Shown one piece after another: positions 39,901 to 49,331 of a stretch of 64,000 bases of DNA (position 1 is the first letter of the stretch; each line of letters begins with the position of its first letter). The notes beneath the pieces were generated by a model that had not been told where the DNA came from, did no database searches, and was given only the letters and a program-made list of their open reading frames with translations. Origin of the DNA: Deltaproteobacteria bacterium. GTDB taxonomy: Bacteria; Myxococcota_A; Polyangia; JAAYKL01. The stretch lies in contig JAFGQN010000077.1 in the NCBI GenBank assembly GCA_016935665.1, forward strand, positions 36,456-100,455, in the 5' to 3' direction. Made by a program: the position numbers and the translations under genes.

Positions 39901-41522
39901 CTCATCACCAGAGCTTCCCGGAGTGGATCAATCGGCGGATTGGTCACCTGAGCGAACAACTGTTTAAAATAATCAAACAGGAGTCTGGCCTTTTCAGAAA
40001 ACGCCGCGAGAGGTTCATCATTTCCCATTGAACCAATGGGTTCCTGACCGTTCAACGCCATCGGCAGCAATACAGTACCGAGATCCTCCTCGGTGTAACC
40101 AAATACGCGCATGCGGCTGGTGTAGGTTTCATGATCCATGGGCAGTTTTTTCGAGGCATCAAACAGCCCACGCAATTCGATGCGATTATCTTCGAGCCAG
40201 CGGTGGTACGGTTTCTGCCGTGAAATTTTTCCTTTGATTTCATGGTCAGTGATTATTCGTTTTTCCTCGGTATCCACCAAAAACATTTTGCCCGGTTTTA
40301 AGCGTCCCTTCTGTGCCACCATCTCCGGCGGAAATTCCACTACGCCGGTTTCACTCCCCATCACAACAAGACCATCGGTGGTCACAAGATACCGTGCGGG
40401 ACGCAAGCCATTGCGATCCAAAGTTCCTCCCAACATGCGCCCATCGGAGAAAATCATTGCTGCCGGACCATCCCATGGCTCCATGATTGAGGCGTGATAC
40501 TCGTAAAAAGATCGTTTGTAACTGCTGATGTGATACTTGGGGCCAAATGCTTCCGGAATCATCATCATCATTGAATGGGGCAGGCTTCGCCCATTTAATT
40601 CCATGAATTCGAGCATATTATCAAAGCAGGCAGAGTCACTGCCAGTGGCATTTATCACCGGCAGACACTCATTCAAATCATCGTGAAACACACGACTCCT
40701 GATGGTTGTCTCTCGAATTTTCATATGATTGATATTTCCGCTGAGCGTATTTATTTCGCCATTATGTGCGACATAACGGAACGGTTGGGCTAAACGCCAA
40801 TTGGGCATGGTATTGGTACTGTATCGCTGATGCACCAATGCAAGTGCCGACTTCACCCGTTCGTCATTCAGATCCGGATAATATTCGAACAGCTGGCGAG
40901 CCATGAACATCCCTTTATAGCAAATTGTGCGGGATGACATGCTTGTCAGATAAAAATCTTCGCCTTCTTCTCCAAAATGTTCTTTCACCAGACGCTCGGC
41001 GCGACGTCTCGCCAGATACAACTTTCGCTCCAGAGCAAGGCCCTCCAGACCATTTCCGCCAATGAAAATCTGCTTGCAATCCGGCTCCGCTTCCAGAGCT
41101 ATCTCCCCAAGGCAGCTCGGATTCACCGGCACCTGGCGCCACCCCAGGACTTCCAGACCATGATACTTAATCGCGTCTTCAAGGATTTGGTTACAGGCTG
41201 TCTGAATCCTCTCAATTTTTGATCCAAAAACGAAGCCAACACCATATTTGTTCGCGTCCGGCAAAGTGACGCTCATTTTTGCAGTTTCCTCTCGGAGAAA
41301 TTCATCGGGGACCTGAAATAAAATACCGGCGCCATCCCCTGTAATATTATCGGCACTGGCAGCGCCACGATGATCGAGGTTCAGCAGAATTTGCCTTCCG
41401 AGTTGAACTATTTTATGCTGCTTCTCCCCGGATATATTCGCAACCGCGCCAATACCACAGGCATCATGCTCTCTTCTGGACTCGTATAATCCTTGATCCT
41501 TAAAATACTCAGACATCTTCAA
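36960..41522 (-). CDS. gltB: Glutamate synthase large subunit
   Basis: 1520 aa; N-terminal ...HDACGIGAVANISG (Cys nucleophile at 21 after leader), EGGQLPGYKV, SHDGGTGASPLSSIKHAG, CxxxxxC 3Fe-4S region CMGCTLLRKCHIGTC. Confidence 0.97.
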   Translation of the reverse strand: MKMSEYFKDQGLYESRREHDACGIGAVANISGEKQHKIVQLGRQILLNLDHRGAASADNITGDGAGILFQVPDEFLREETAKMSVTLPDANKYGVGFVFGSKIERIQTACNQILEDAIKYHGLEVLGWRQVPVNPSCLGEIALEAEPDCKQIFIGGNGLEGLALERKLYLARRRAERLVKEHFGEEGEDFYLTSMSSRTICYKGMFMARQLFEYYPDLNDERVKSALALVHQRYSTNTMPNWRLAQPFRYVAHNGEINTLSGNINHMKIRETTIRSRVFHDDLNECLPVINATGSDSACFDNMLEFMELNGRSLPHSMMMMIPEAFGPKYHISSYKRSFYEYHASIMEPWDGPAAMIFSDGRMLGGTLDRNGLRPARYLVTTDGLVVMGSETGVVEFPPEMVAQKGRLKPGKMFLVDTEEKRIITDHEIKGKISRQKPYHRWLEDNRIELRGLFDASKKLPMDHETYTSRMRVFGYTEEDLGTVLLPMALNGQEPIGSMGNDEPLAAFSEKARLLFDYFKQLFAQVTNPPIDPLREALVMSLMSFTGRRRNLLEETPEHCKQLKLPHPILTNEDIKHLRQVNRDDFKVFTVDALFDATSEDPEKALKDGLEKMIDSAVEAISNDASLIIVSDRGVSNSKAPIPSLLATSYLHNQLIEKHLRSQAGIIVESGEPREVMHFCLLTGCGANAVNPYMVFEAYMQLQEQGDIPENMTASKIVDNYISAIKKGILKTMSKMGISTLRSYHTAQLFEAIGLNRSFIDGFFPGITSRIGGVGMDHIATDVIRRHKRGYTDPRPGEMDLEHGGRYHYRNDGEGHKWNPTTISKLQHAVFNDDQKAYDEYALACNDESKALNTIRGLFEFKKTDAIPLDEVESAESIVKRFCTGAISHGSISAEAHECMAVAMNRIGGMSNTGEGGEDEKRYVPEANGDSKNSAIKQVASGRFGVTINYLAHAKEIQIKMAQGAKPGEGGQLPGYKVSDEIARLRYSTPGVTLISPPPHHDIYSIEDLAQLIFDLKCANPGAKVSVKLVSEVGVGTIAAGVAKGNADEVLISSHDGGTGASPLSSIKHAGCPWELGIAEAQQVMVMNKLRDRTRLQADGGMKTGRDVVIGALLGAEQFGFGTAVLVCMGCTLLRKCHIGTCSYGIATQIPELRARFHGKPEYITRYFMFLAEEVRRLMAQLGIRKFEDLIGHSELLEMNTALDHYKTQGLDLSAILHQPKVPEGTGTRLLTEQPYKLGDHIDWNLIEQALPAIEKGDKVNINVKLRNVNRTVGTILSNKVVLAHGPKGLPDDTIMVNATGTAGQSFGAFLAPGITLNLEGDTNDYLGKGLCGGRIIVKTPAAARYIAHQNIAVGNALFYGATRGEAFLNGVAGERFCVRNSGVTAVVEGVGDHGCEYMTGGTAVVLGTTGCNFAAGMSGGVAYVFDEMELFDTNCNLEMVDLENVWRVEDVTLLRSLIEKHHKWTGSRRAEWILEKWDDMIGRFVKVMPVEYAKVLQRMREAEERNADSTSLTEEVFRG

Positions 41523-41723
41523 TCACCTGTCTAGTCTCATAGCTCACACTATAGATTATTTGTTATTTTTTTCGGCGGAACGCTATGCTCATGGGCCGAA
41601 TGAGTGGCGTCCTCGACAGCTCAGAACTCGCTCTTTAATATATTAGAACGTTACTTGTAAAGGAAAATAGTCACTGATTCGCGCGAAGTCCAGTTGCTAC
41701 CGGTGGTTCGTTTTGGGAATGAC

Positions 41724-41757
41724 AAAAAAATTCCCGGCAATTTTACTAGCCGGGAAT
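41724..41757 (-). terminator. Rho-independent terminator downstream of the bamA-ompH operon
   Basis: Perfect 9-bp stem ATTCCCGGC ... GCCGGGAAT followed on the minus strand by a T7 tract. Confidence 0.85.
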
Positions 41758-41795
41758 CCCATTAAATCGTTTCAGGAAACATAAGTTCCCCAACG

Positions 41796-42353
41796 TTACT
41801 TGTATTGCGCGTTGTACATCTGGATAAGTTGGTCCGTTAAGTCCAAATGCGCCGGAGCCCACACCACCGCTCCAACAGAACGATCATAAATCATCGTATA
41901 TCCGTCTTTTTTCCCAATTTCCGCAACAATTTTCTCCATTTTGATGAGGATTTCCTGAGTGGCTTTCATTTCCTTTTGTGCCAATTCCTGCTGAAACTGT
42001 CCATAACTCTGCTGAAGTTCCTGCACAGATTGATAATACTCCTGTGCCTTTTTCTGGAGCGCTTCCTGGCTCAAAATGCTCTGCTGCTCCTTCAGCTTTT
42101 CCTGCATCGCCATGATGCTTTTTTCTTTTGTATCTATTTTTTTCTGCAGTTTATCTTTTTCTTTCTGCAGTTTTTTCATGGCCCGCTTTCCTTCATTTGT
42201 CTCATTGAGCGCTCGTCGAAGGTCAACGAAAGCAATCTTTACTTCTTTTGCCGAAGATTTCTGCGTAATGGAAAATACCATTGCAGCACATAGAACAACC
42301 CAAAACAACTTCTGTGTATTTTTTACTACTCTCATAATCTCCTCATTGTTCAA
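41796..42353 (-). CDS. OmpH/Skp family periplasmic chaperone
   Basis: 185 aa; signal peptide, KIAFVDLRRALNETNEGKRAMKKLQKEKDKLQKKID, Lys/Glu/Gln-rich coiled coil, downstream of bamA. Confidence 0.88.
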   Translation of the reverse strand: MNNEEIMRVVKNTQKLFWVVLCAAMVFSITQKSSAKEVKIAFVDLRRALNETNEGKRAMKKLQKEKDKLQKKIDTKEKSIMAMQEKLKEQQSILSQEALQKKAQEYYQSVQELQQSYGQFQQELAQKEMKATQEILIKMEKIVAEIGKKDGYTMIYDRSVGAVVWAPAHLDLTDQLIQMYNAQYK

Positions 42354-42474
42354 ATGACCAGGCTCATCCCCGCTTGGACACCTTGATTACCAAATTATTT
42401 AGAAAAAAATAACTTCTAAATTTTTCCAAATGCTGTCCCTTTTACGAGTTGGCACTCCATTGAAACGTTCTGGC

Positions 42475-45003
42475 TTAGAAGAAATTTCCGAAAGTGAATT
42501 CAAACAATGCATTATCTTCATCTTCATATCGCTTCAATGGGAATCCCCACTCAAATCGAAGTGGTCCCATTGGAGAGAACCACCTCAATCCAAAACCAAC
42601 AGAGGTTCTCAGATAGATGGGATTCCTGTTACAGGGGTCCGTATATTTTGTGATACCGCGACCAGTCCCGCCCTGGCACCACGAATCCTCAAGATTAAAC
42701 GAGTTACCGGCATCAAAGAAAACGACCCCATTTATATTGGCCATTTCGATAATGGGAAACTCAATCTCTGTATTGAACGTCACTCGCATATTTCCACCAA
42801 TTCCTATACCGCCCGGAATGGGTTCCGCATTGGGATTGAATTTTTGTGGAATTGACAATTTGGGTCCCAGGGACATGGGGGAGTAGCCGCGAACGTCCAT
42901 AATCCCCCCCGAACGATAGCGCAGTGATATGGGGAGTCCCTGGCTGTTATTGGAATAAATCAGCCCCAGATTGGCATTGAACCGAAACACAAACTTCCAA
43001 AGCAGGGGGAAATACCATTTAGAGTTAAATGTGTATCGTGTATAATCGAAATCCGACCCCAGATATTTGCTTGCCCACTCCATCCCAACTGAATTGTAGG
43101 ATCCCTTGGTTGGGAAAAGCCGGTTGTTGCGCAGGTCATAAACCAGTCGCCCGTTCACCGAAGAGCTCCATCCCTCCTGGAACAGGTACGCTAGAGGCAA
43201 CTCGTTGAAACCACTCGATGTTCGTTGCCCGCTAATCAATAGGCCATCGTTGGAACCCAGGTTTATTTTATCGTATTGCAAATCATAGCTGAGATACAGC
43301 CGTAAGTCCCGAAGAATCAGAGAATGCCCGAGTGTCAGCTCCCCACCCGTCGATGTTTTCGCGTAGTCGGTCAGCCCCACGGTGGTGTTGAACAATTTGA
43401 ACGCGAACGTCCAGTCAGTGTCCAGAAAGTGCGGTTCCCAGAAGTCGAAATTAAACATCTGTCGCATCCTTGAAAGCTGCGCCTGGAGGGACACCGTCTG
43501 TCCATTTCCCATAAAGTTCTGCTCAGTAATTCGAGCCTGGGCAATAAAATTCTCAACAGTGCTGAATCCCATTCCCACCTGAAACTGGCCCGTATGCTTC
43601 TCCACCACTTCAACGGTTGCGATAACTTTGTCCTGGTTGCTGCCCGGACGAGTCGTCAGTTCAACCGACTCGAAGAATCCGAGTTGCGTAACTCGGGCCT
43701 TGGAAATATCAATACCGGTCTGACTATATTTATCGCCTTCGTATATATCCAATTGATTTCGAATTACCCTGTCTCGGGTTTTCGTGTTGCCATGCAGTTC
43801 AATTCGCTCAAAATAAACCAGAGGCCCCCGAGTAACTTCGAGTACCAAATCCACTATTCTGGTTTCTTCATTGGTGATCGTTTTCAATTCCACGTTGGCA
43901 TACGCAAAGCCGGCGTCCTGGTAATGCCGCGTAATCCGATCCACATCTTCCATGATGGACGTTCTGGAAAAATATTCGTCGCGTTGCGTATGAACCATAG
44001 CGCGAACTTTTCGTCGGCCTCCCAGAAGCTCTATCTTCTCCCCCGCCACATTGCGCTCCACAACATTGATTCGCCCGACTTTATATCGCGGACCTTCAAC
44101 AATAGGAACTGAAAGGAAGATATACCTACGATCCACAGACAGTTCCACCCTTGGAGTTCCCACCTGAATATTAATGTATCCCTGATCCCAATAGAGTGCC
44201 TGAATCATGGTCATATCCCGGTCAAACAGTTCGCGATTAAATTTACCGGAATCTGTCAAAGCGGAAAGTGGACCGCCGGTTCTGGTGGCCATATATCGGG
44301 AGATTTCAGCATCGGAGATGGCGTGATTTCCAACAAAAGTGATTTTACGTACTTCCACCTGAGCGTGCTCCGAAATCACGAAAATCACATCAAAAATATT
44401 CTCCCCCCGAGCTTCTTCCAACCGAAAGGTCACCTCCGAAAGGAAGTATCCCTGTTCGGTATACAGATCTCGGATTTTCTGAACATTCCGATGCACTGAT
44501 GGAATATCGAGAGGTGTGTTCTCTTCAAGATCAATGACCTCGAGGATATCGTCTTCATCTATTTCGTCGTTCCCCTCAATGCGTACCTCATGAATCGCCC
44601 GCTTTTCCAGCAATTGAAATCGAAGAAGGACGCCCTGCTCCACCTCGGAGACAAACACCTGCACATCTTCGAAAAAACCGAGATTGTATATCGCCTTCAC
44701 ATCACGACTGATTCGAGCAGCGTTGTATTTCATTCCTTTTCGAGTTCCGATGTTGGCACGAATATCATCCGCCCCCACACGACGATTTCCCACGACTTCA
44801 ATGCCGACAACCGTCTGATCGTGATACTTTTCCCCAATTTTAATGACGTTCTCGAAGGGGCGCGCCTCTTCGGACGGGGGCTCTTCAACAGAAATGGAAG
44901 GCTGATTCAATCGCATCCCGCCGCCGAGTTCCTGAGCAGCAACGGGCCAACTTCCTGCAATTATCAGGAGTAATAGAGCTGTTTTGACATTCTTTATAAT
45001 CAT
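42475..45003 (-). CDS. bamA: Outer membrane protein assembly factor BamA
   Basis: POTRA-like repeats (VVGIEVVGNRRVGADDIRANIGTRKGMKY...), C-terminal barrel (LRYRSGGIMDVRGYS; GLRWFSPMGPLRFEWGFPL...FEFTFGNFF). Confidence 0.95.
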   Translation of the reverse strand: MIIKNVKTALLLLIIAGSWPVAAQELGGGMRLNQPSISVEEPPSEEARPFENVIKIGEKYHDQTVVGIEVVGNRRVGADDIRANIGTRKGMKYNAARISRDVKAIYNLGFFEDVQVFVSEVEQGVLLRFQLLEKRAIHEVRIEGNDEIDEDDILEVIDLEENTPLDIPSVHRNVQKIRDLYTEQGYFLSEVTFRLEEARGENIFDVIFVISEHAQVEVRKITFVGNHAISDAEISRYMATRTGGPLSALTDSGKFNRELFDRDMTMIQALYWDQGYINIQVGTPRVELSVDRRYIFLSVPIVEGPRYKVGRINVVERNVAGEKIELLGGRRKVRAMVHTQRDEYFSRTSIMEDVDRITRHYQDAGFAYANVELKTITNEETRIVDLVLEVTRGPLVYFERIELHGNTKTRDRVIRNQLDIYEGDKYSQTGIDISKARVTQLGFFESVELTTRPGSNQDKVIATVEVVEKHTGQFQVGMGFSTVENFIAQARITEQNFMGNGQTVSLQAQLSRMRQMFNFDFWEPHFLDTDWTFAFKLFNTTVGLTDYAKTSTGGELTLGHSLILRDLRLYLSYDLQYDKINLGSNDGLLISGQRTSSGFNELPLAYLFQEGWSSSVNGRLVYDLRNNRLFPTKGSYNSVGMEWASKYLGSDFDYTRYTFNSKWYFPLLWKFVFRFNANLGLIYSNNSQGLPISLRYRSGGIMDVRGYSPMSLGPKLSIPQKFNPNAEPIPGGIGIGGNMRVTFNTEIEFPIIEMANINGVVFFDAGNSFNLEDSWCQGGTGRGITKYTDPCNRNPIYLRTSVGFGLRWFSPMGPLRFEWGFPLKRYEDEDNALFEFTFGNFF

Positions 45004-45199
45004 AATTGTCGAGTACAACTTTCGTCAGTAGTTCGATCCATTTTTCAAAATCCACTATTATCGAAAACAGAAAATGGAATGCGGTTTTGTACGTTGTGAT
45101 GGGCAGTGAAGTCAACTGCGGATCGGATTAATTTTCATTTAAAATTATCAATAAAATAGCCAAAGGGGTTTTCCGCTCCAATCCGGGACCAGAACGAAC

Positions 45200-45958
45200 T
45201 CAAACGATATCAATTACTGATTCCGATAAATAACGCACAAGAATGGAGATGATTTGCCATAAAAACAAAACCAGAACGAGTTGAATCAGGTATACTCGCA
45301 ATATTGGAATCAATGCGTTTGAACCGCTTCCCACCAGTCGCCAAAGTACACCCATCACTGTTTCAACCAAAATCGCTGTGACGAAAAGCGGAGCCGACAC
45401 CAAAATCCCAAACATGAACGCCGCCGAGAGCAGACGCAGCATCCGGTACAGCAACGTCTCATCAATAAAAGCACCGTCCGCGCCTCCCATGGGCGGAAGC
45501 ATCATTAAATGATGGTGCAACGCCTGAATTAACAGATGATGACCATCAGTGACGAAGAACACGCATGTCGCCAGATAAAAGGTCAAACTGCCATAAAGAG
45601 ATAGCGGTGCGGTTGGCATATCCAAAAAAATCACATTATTCTGCAATCCACCGGCAATACACAGCGCTGTCCAGCACATCCTTAAAGACAAACCAATCAG
45701 CAGACCATAACCGAACTCCGTCGCCAGCAGAAACAGGCCTGTCGGCCACGCAACAGGGACGACGACGCCAGCGGCTTCGATCGTTCCAGGGAGAAAGAAT
45801 GCTGCCAATGCAAGGGAAAAACCGCCCACCACTGCGATGGGCAATGCTCTGACACCCAACGCCGGAAAAAAAACAAGTGCGACAAAAAATCGGATGAAAA
45901 TCGAAGCAAATGTAAAAAGAACCTGCCATTCGGCATCAGGAAATATGTCCGCATACAT
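45200..45958 (-). CDS. Type III secretion export apparatus protein SctT (FliR/YscT family)
   Basis: 252 aa polytopic; EFGYGLLIGLSLRMCWTALCIAGGLQNNVIF, LVSAPLFVTAILVETVMGVLWRLV; directly follows an SctS/FliQ homolog. Confidence 0.82.
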   Translation of the reverse strand: MYADIFPDAEWQVLFTFASIFIRFFVALVFFPALGVRALPIAVVGGFSLALAAFFLPGTIEAAGVVVPVAWPTGLFLLATEFGYGLLIGLSLRMCWTALCIAGGLQNNVIFLDMPTAPLSLYGSLTFYLATCVFFVTDGHHLLIQALHHHLMMLPPMGGADGAFIDETLLYRMLRLLSAAFMFGILVSAPLFVTAILVETVMGVLWRLVGSGSNALIPILRVYLIQLVLVLFLWQIISILVRYLSESVIDIV

Positions 45959-45959
45959 G

Positions 45960-46229
45960 TCACTGCACCACAGCTTGCAGCAACTGCCAGGTTTTCTCTG
46001 TAAAGCCGAGGACGCGCTGCGCTATCCACGGCGCGAATACCAGCAGTCCCGCCAGCACGGCAAGAATTCGCGCCATGCTGCCAATCGCCGGTTCTGAAAG
46101 CTTTGTGTAATGGGATAACCAGCCGACCAGCACACTTGTAAGCAGTGCTGCGGTAAGCACTGGCGCACATAACAGTAACAGCAGAAAGAGCGCCTCTTCA
46201 AACAGCTCAACCAGAAAGGCAGCATCCAT
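45960..46229 (-). CDS. Type III secretion export apparatus protein SctS (FliQ/YscS family)
   Basis: 89 aa, two TM helices; MDAAFLVELFEEALFLLLLLCAPVLTAALLTSVLVGWLSHYTKLSEPAIGSMARILAVL. Confidence 0.78.
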   Translation of the reverse strand: MDAAFLVELFEEALFLLLLLCAPVLTAALLTSVLVGWLSHYTKLSEPAIGSMARILAVLAGLLVFAPWIAQRVLGFTEKTWQLLQAVVQ

Positions 46230-46235
46230 CTCGAA

Positions 46236-47129
46236 TTATCTTGAAGGAGTGAAAACGATGGGGAACTGAACAGATGATGAGTCCGTGGCGGGCGGAAAAA
46301 CCCACCGTTTTATGGCGCCACCCATGCAATTGTTTAACGTGGGAATCCGTGCGCCCGGACCAGTGACACGTACGCCGGTCACTGTTCCGGATTTGCCGAC
46401 AGTCACATGAAATGTGGCTTTCAAATCCGACGAGGTAGGGGCGGTGCCGCTTTTCAATGCCCGCTCATAGCATTGCTGAAGACTGCTACGATGCCTGGTG
46501 ACCACGCGATTCAATTCTGTTGCAGTTAATCCCTGTCTCTTCGCTCCGCCGCTTCCGGCACTTTTACGGCGAGCGTCCACGTTTAAATTGGCCAGAAGCT
46601 CCTGTTTCCGTTCGGCACGCGTGGCAGAACGCGCCTTTTTTCCCTGACGGCTGCCACGAGCCACCTTATCGCGTCCGCTACCCGACAGAGCGTCCGTTTC
46701 TTCCATGTCGCCGGACTCGGACAATGGTCTATCCCGGTAAACTATTTCAGTTTTCGTGACCAGCTTCTCCTTCACCACGGTTTTGGGAGGCATGGCAGAC
46801 ATCACCAGGAAGACCACCAGGGCTCCAATACCAATTCCCGCAATAAATGATATCAGCCACCCGACCCACCGTTTCCCAGAGACAAATTGCTCCGGCAAAA
46901 AAGTGCTCAAACGGCTCAAACGAGACGGAACATCCCAGTGGCTATGCTCCTTGTCGGAAAACCCTGTCAGCGAACGACCCACAACGGCATCAACACTGGT
47001 ATGGACAGCATTAATATCAGAATTAATATCAGCCTCGACCGCAGATACCTGTATATCGAAGAACGACGGTTCACTTTCAGCGGGTCTGGTAAACGAATCC
47101 GCATACTGCTGCTCAAACACCGATTTCAA
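46236..47129 (-). CDS. AgmX/PglI C-terminal (TonB-C-like) domain protein
   Basis: 297 aa with a single TM segment; C-terminus LTATELNRVVTRHRSSLQQCYERALKSG...LKATFHVTVGKSGTVTGVRV...NNCMGGAIKRWVFPP. Confidence 0.75.
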   Translation of the reverse strand: MKSVFEQQYADSFTRPAESEPSFFDIQVSAVEADINSDINAVHTSVDAVVGRSLTGFSDKEHSHWDVPSRLSRLSTFLPEQFVSGKRWVGWLISFIAGIGIGALVVFLVMSAMPPKTVVKEKLVTKTEIVYRDRPLSESGDMEETDALSGSGRDKVARGSRQGKKARSATRAERKQELLANLNVDARRKSAGSGGAKRQGLTATELNRVVTRHRSSLQQCYERALKSGTAPTSSDLKATFHVTVGKSGTVTGVRVTGPGARIPTLNNCMGGAIKRWVFPPATDSSSVQFPIVFTPSR

Positions 47130-47146
47130 AAAAATATCTCCCCCCC

Positions 47147-48529
47147 CTACAGTATATCTATTAAATGCTGCTTTATGCTGTTTCGGGTCTCATCGTCCGG
47201 ACAATAATGCAATGAACGCTCCCAGGTTTCAATAGCTTTAAACTTGAACCCGGCTTTTTGATAGAGGAGCGCCAGATTCTTCATCGCCGGAAAGTAGTTG
47301 GGCTCCAACTCCAGCGTACTTTCCAATTCCCGAATAGCCTGGTAGTTCAACGCCTTTTTTCCAAGCAATAATGCCAGATTGTAGTGGAGTTTGTAGGCGA
47401 GCGGATCGATCTCGAGCCCGCGTTTGAGTAAATCAATCGCCCGGTCCACGTCGCCACCTTTGTACGCTTTAATAGCCTGGGCCAGGATATCCTCGGTCTT
47501 TCTGGTGAGATCTTCCTGGGCTTCAACGAAATCGCTGTTGTCTTCAGCGAGCAACTTTTCCACCTTCTCAATGAACTCTGCCAGCTTGAACGGTTTTTCG
47601 ATAAAATCGTCCACACCATAGGAATCTTTTAAATCCTGTGCATATCGCCATCCCCGATAAATTGCGGATATCATAATTACAGGGATATGGCCGTATTTCT
47701 TGCTTCCTTTAATTTTTCTGCAAATATCGAAGCCGTGCACTTCGGGAAGCATTGCGTCCAGGATAATCATATCCGGTTCTTCGTTCTGAACCATTTGAAC
47801 CGCCTCAAGACCCCGTCCAGCCGTCACCACATCGTAACCCTTTTCAGTCAGCACCCTGGAAATCAATAGCCGAATATCATCTTCATCATCCACAACCAGA
47901 ATTTTCTTTGGCGGCTCCAACTCGGGCTGAGGCTCATCTTCTATTCCGCCAAGCATTCCCAATGGCGGCACCTGCTCGGAAGACGCAAAATCCATCTCCA
48001 ATTCGAGCCCGCCCATGCCGTCCGCATCGTCATTCGGAGTCTCAGAGGTGCGCTTTGCAGCATTGCTGCCAGGCGAAATCGCCGCATCTACCAGTGTATT
48101 AAATGGACCGATGTATTTTCGTCTTCCAGATTCCTTTTCCGAATAACAGATCTCGATCATCTTTATTAACTGAGGTCGCAGTGAGACGCTCGGCATCACA
48201 GTTTTCCCGGAAACAAACTCAATTTCATCGATAATTTTATGGTCTTCAGGCGCTGCCATCGCCAGGTGCAGCATATCACCTGATACGGCAATGGGTAAAA
48301 TCACGTGCTGTTCTGCAATCTCGCGTGGGACAATATCAAGAATGGACAAATCAATTTTCAACGCCTCAAGGTTTACGCCTTGAACCTGTGTCTGGCTTGC
48401 CAGTTTTTCCAATCTATCATTTATGTCAGCAAGCTTTTCCTGGACGTCAGCATCTGACGTGCCAAAGGAACTCGAGGTCGTCCGCGAAAGGTGTATCATT
48501 CCAAGGTCGTTTTTTTTGTCCTGGCTCAT
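47147..48529 (-). CDS. MshEN (GspE N-terminal)-REC-TPR protein
   Basis: Start MSQDKKNDLGMIHL. LSILDIVPREIAEQHVILPIAVSGDMLHLAMAAPED (MshEN-like); KILVVDDEDDIRLLISRVL...MIILDAMLPEVHG (REC); three TPR-like units at the C-terminus. Confidence 0.8.
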   Translation of the reverse strand: MSQDKKNDLGMIHLSRTTSSSFGTSDADVQEKLADINDRLEKLASQTQVQGVNLEALKIDLSILDIVPREIAEQHVILPIAVSGDMLHLAMAAPEDHKIIDEIEFVSGKTVMPSVSLRPQLIKMIEICYSEKESGRRKYIGPFNTLVDAAISPGSNAAKRTSETPNDDADGMGGLELEMDFASSEQVPPLGMLGGIEDEPQPELEPPKKILVVDDEDDIRLLISRVLTEKGYDVVTAGRGLEAVQMVQNEEPDMIILDAMLPEVHGFDICRKIKGSKKYGHIPVIMISAIYRGWRYAQDLKDSYGVDDFIEKPFKLAEFIEKVEKLLAEDNSDFVEAQEDLTRKTEDILAQAIKAYKGGDVDRAIDLLKRGLEIDPLAYKLHYNLALLLGKKALNYQAIRELESTLELEPNYFPAMKNLALLYQKAGFKFKAIETWERSLHYCPDDETRNSIKQHLIDIL

Positions 48530-48786
48530 ACTGCTCTCTTTGACCTGTTTGCCCCCGTAATTAACTGTTAAATATAATTCCAAAAGATTTTTGAAAACAC
48601 ATTACACATACGAATTATGGACCACAAGCTTAAAAAAAAAAAGCCATTAAAATTATAACTCATAATTCAGTACACTTAAACAAAATCAGTACACGAATGC
48701 CAAACCAGAAATATCTGCCAAACGCCCCGGGATATTTGGAAAAGAAACCCGCAAGAACTCGAGAAAATGAATACCTGGCCAATGAA

Positions 48787-49269
48787 CTACATACCGCTTA
48801 AAATCAGAAATCCGTCCTCAGTTCGCTCGAGATCCAGGCGATTGTCTCCGGTGTGATTTTTCCATTTCGTTTCGCCATCAATTGTATACTGAAAACTCAT
48901 GGTATAGGTGTATTCAACATGTAGCACGCTGTTCTCCTCAAAAATAGCGCGATAAATGATTTCCATACGAATGGACTGAATGGGGGAAAAACGGGAGTTT
49001 AGAACTTCTTCCAAACCGGCTTTGTCCACATCGTCGTCCCCGCTGGGTGTTCCACTGTTGTCAAAATATCTGGGCGAGGCAAGGGCCAGCAACATCCCGG
49101 TGTTCATATCTTCCACACCGTGGCGATACCGTTCGCAGAAACTCAAAACATCCCGATTAAAATCATTGTCAATAATCTCTGTATTCGGAATATACTGTTT
49201 CTGACACCCCGCCACCATAACGGAAAAGAACAGAAACACGCCCATGAACAACTGATTGGTAATTTTCAT
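48787..49269 (-). CDS. Hypothetical lipoprotein
   Basis: Lipobox-like FFSVMVAGC; about 160 aa; no recognised family. Confidence 0.55.
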   Translation of the reverse strand: MKITNQLFMGVFLFFSVMVAGCQKQYIPNTEIIDNDFNRDVLSFCERYRHGVEDMNTGMLLALASPRYFDNSGTPSGDDDVDKAGLEEVLNSRFSPIQSIRMEIIYRAIFEENSVLHVEYTYTMSFQYTIDGETKWKNHTGDNRLDLERTEDGFLILSGM

Positions 49270-49331
49270 AAAATCCTCATTATTAAAAGGAAACAATTAA
49301 ACAATACTGACAACAGATAGTTGCACTGTGT

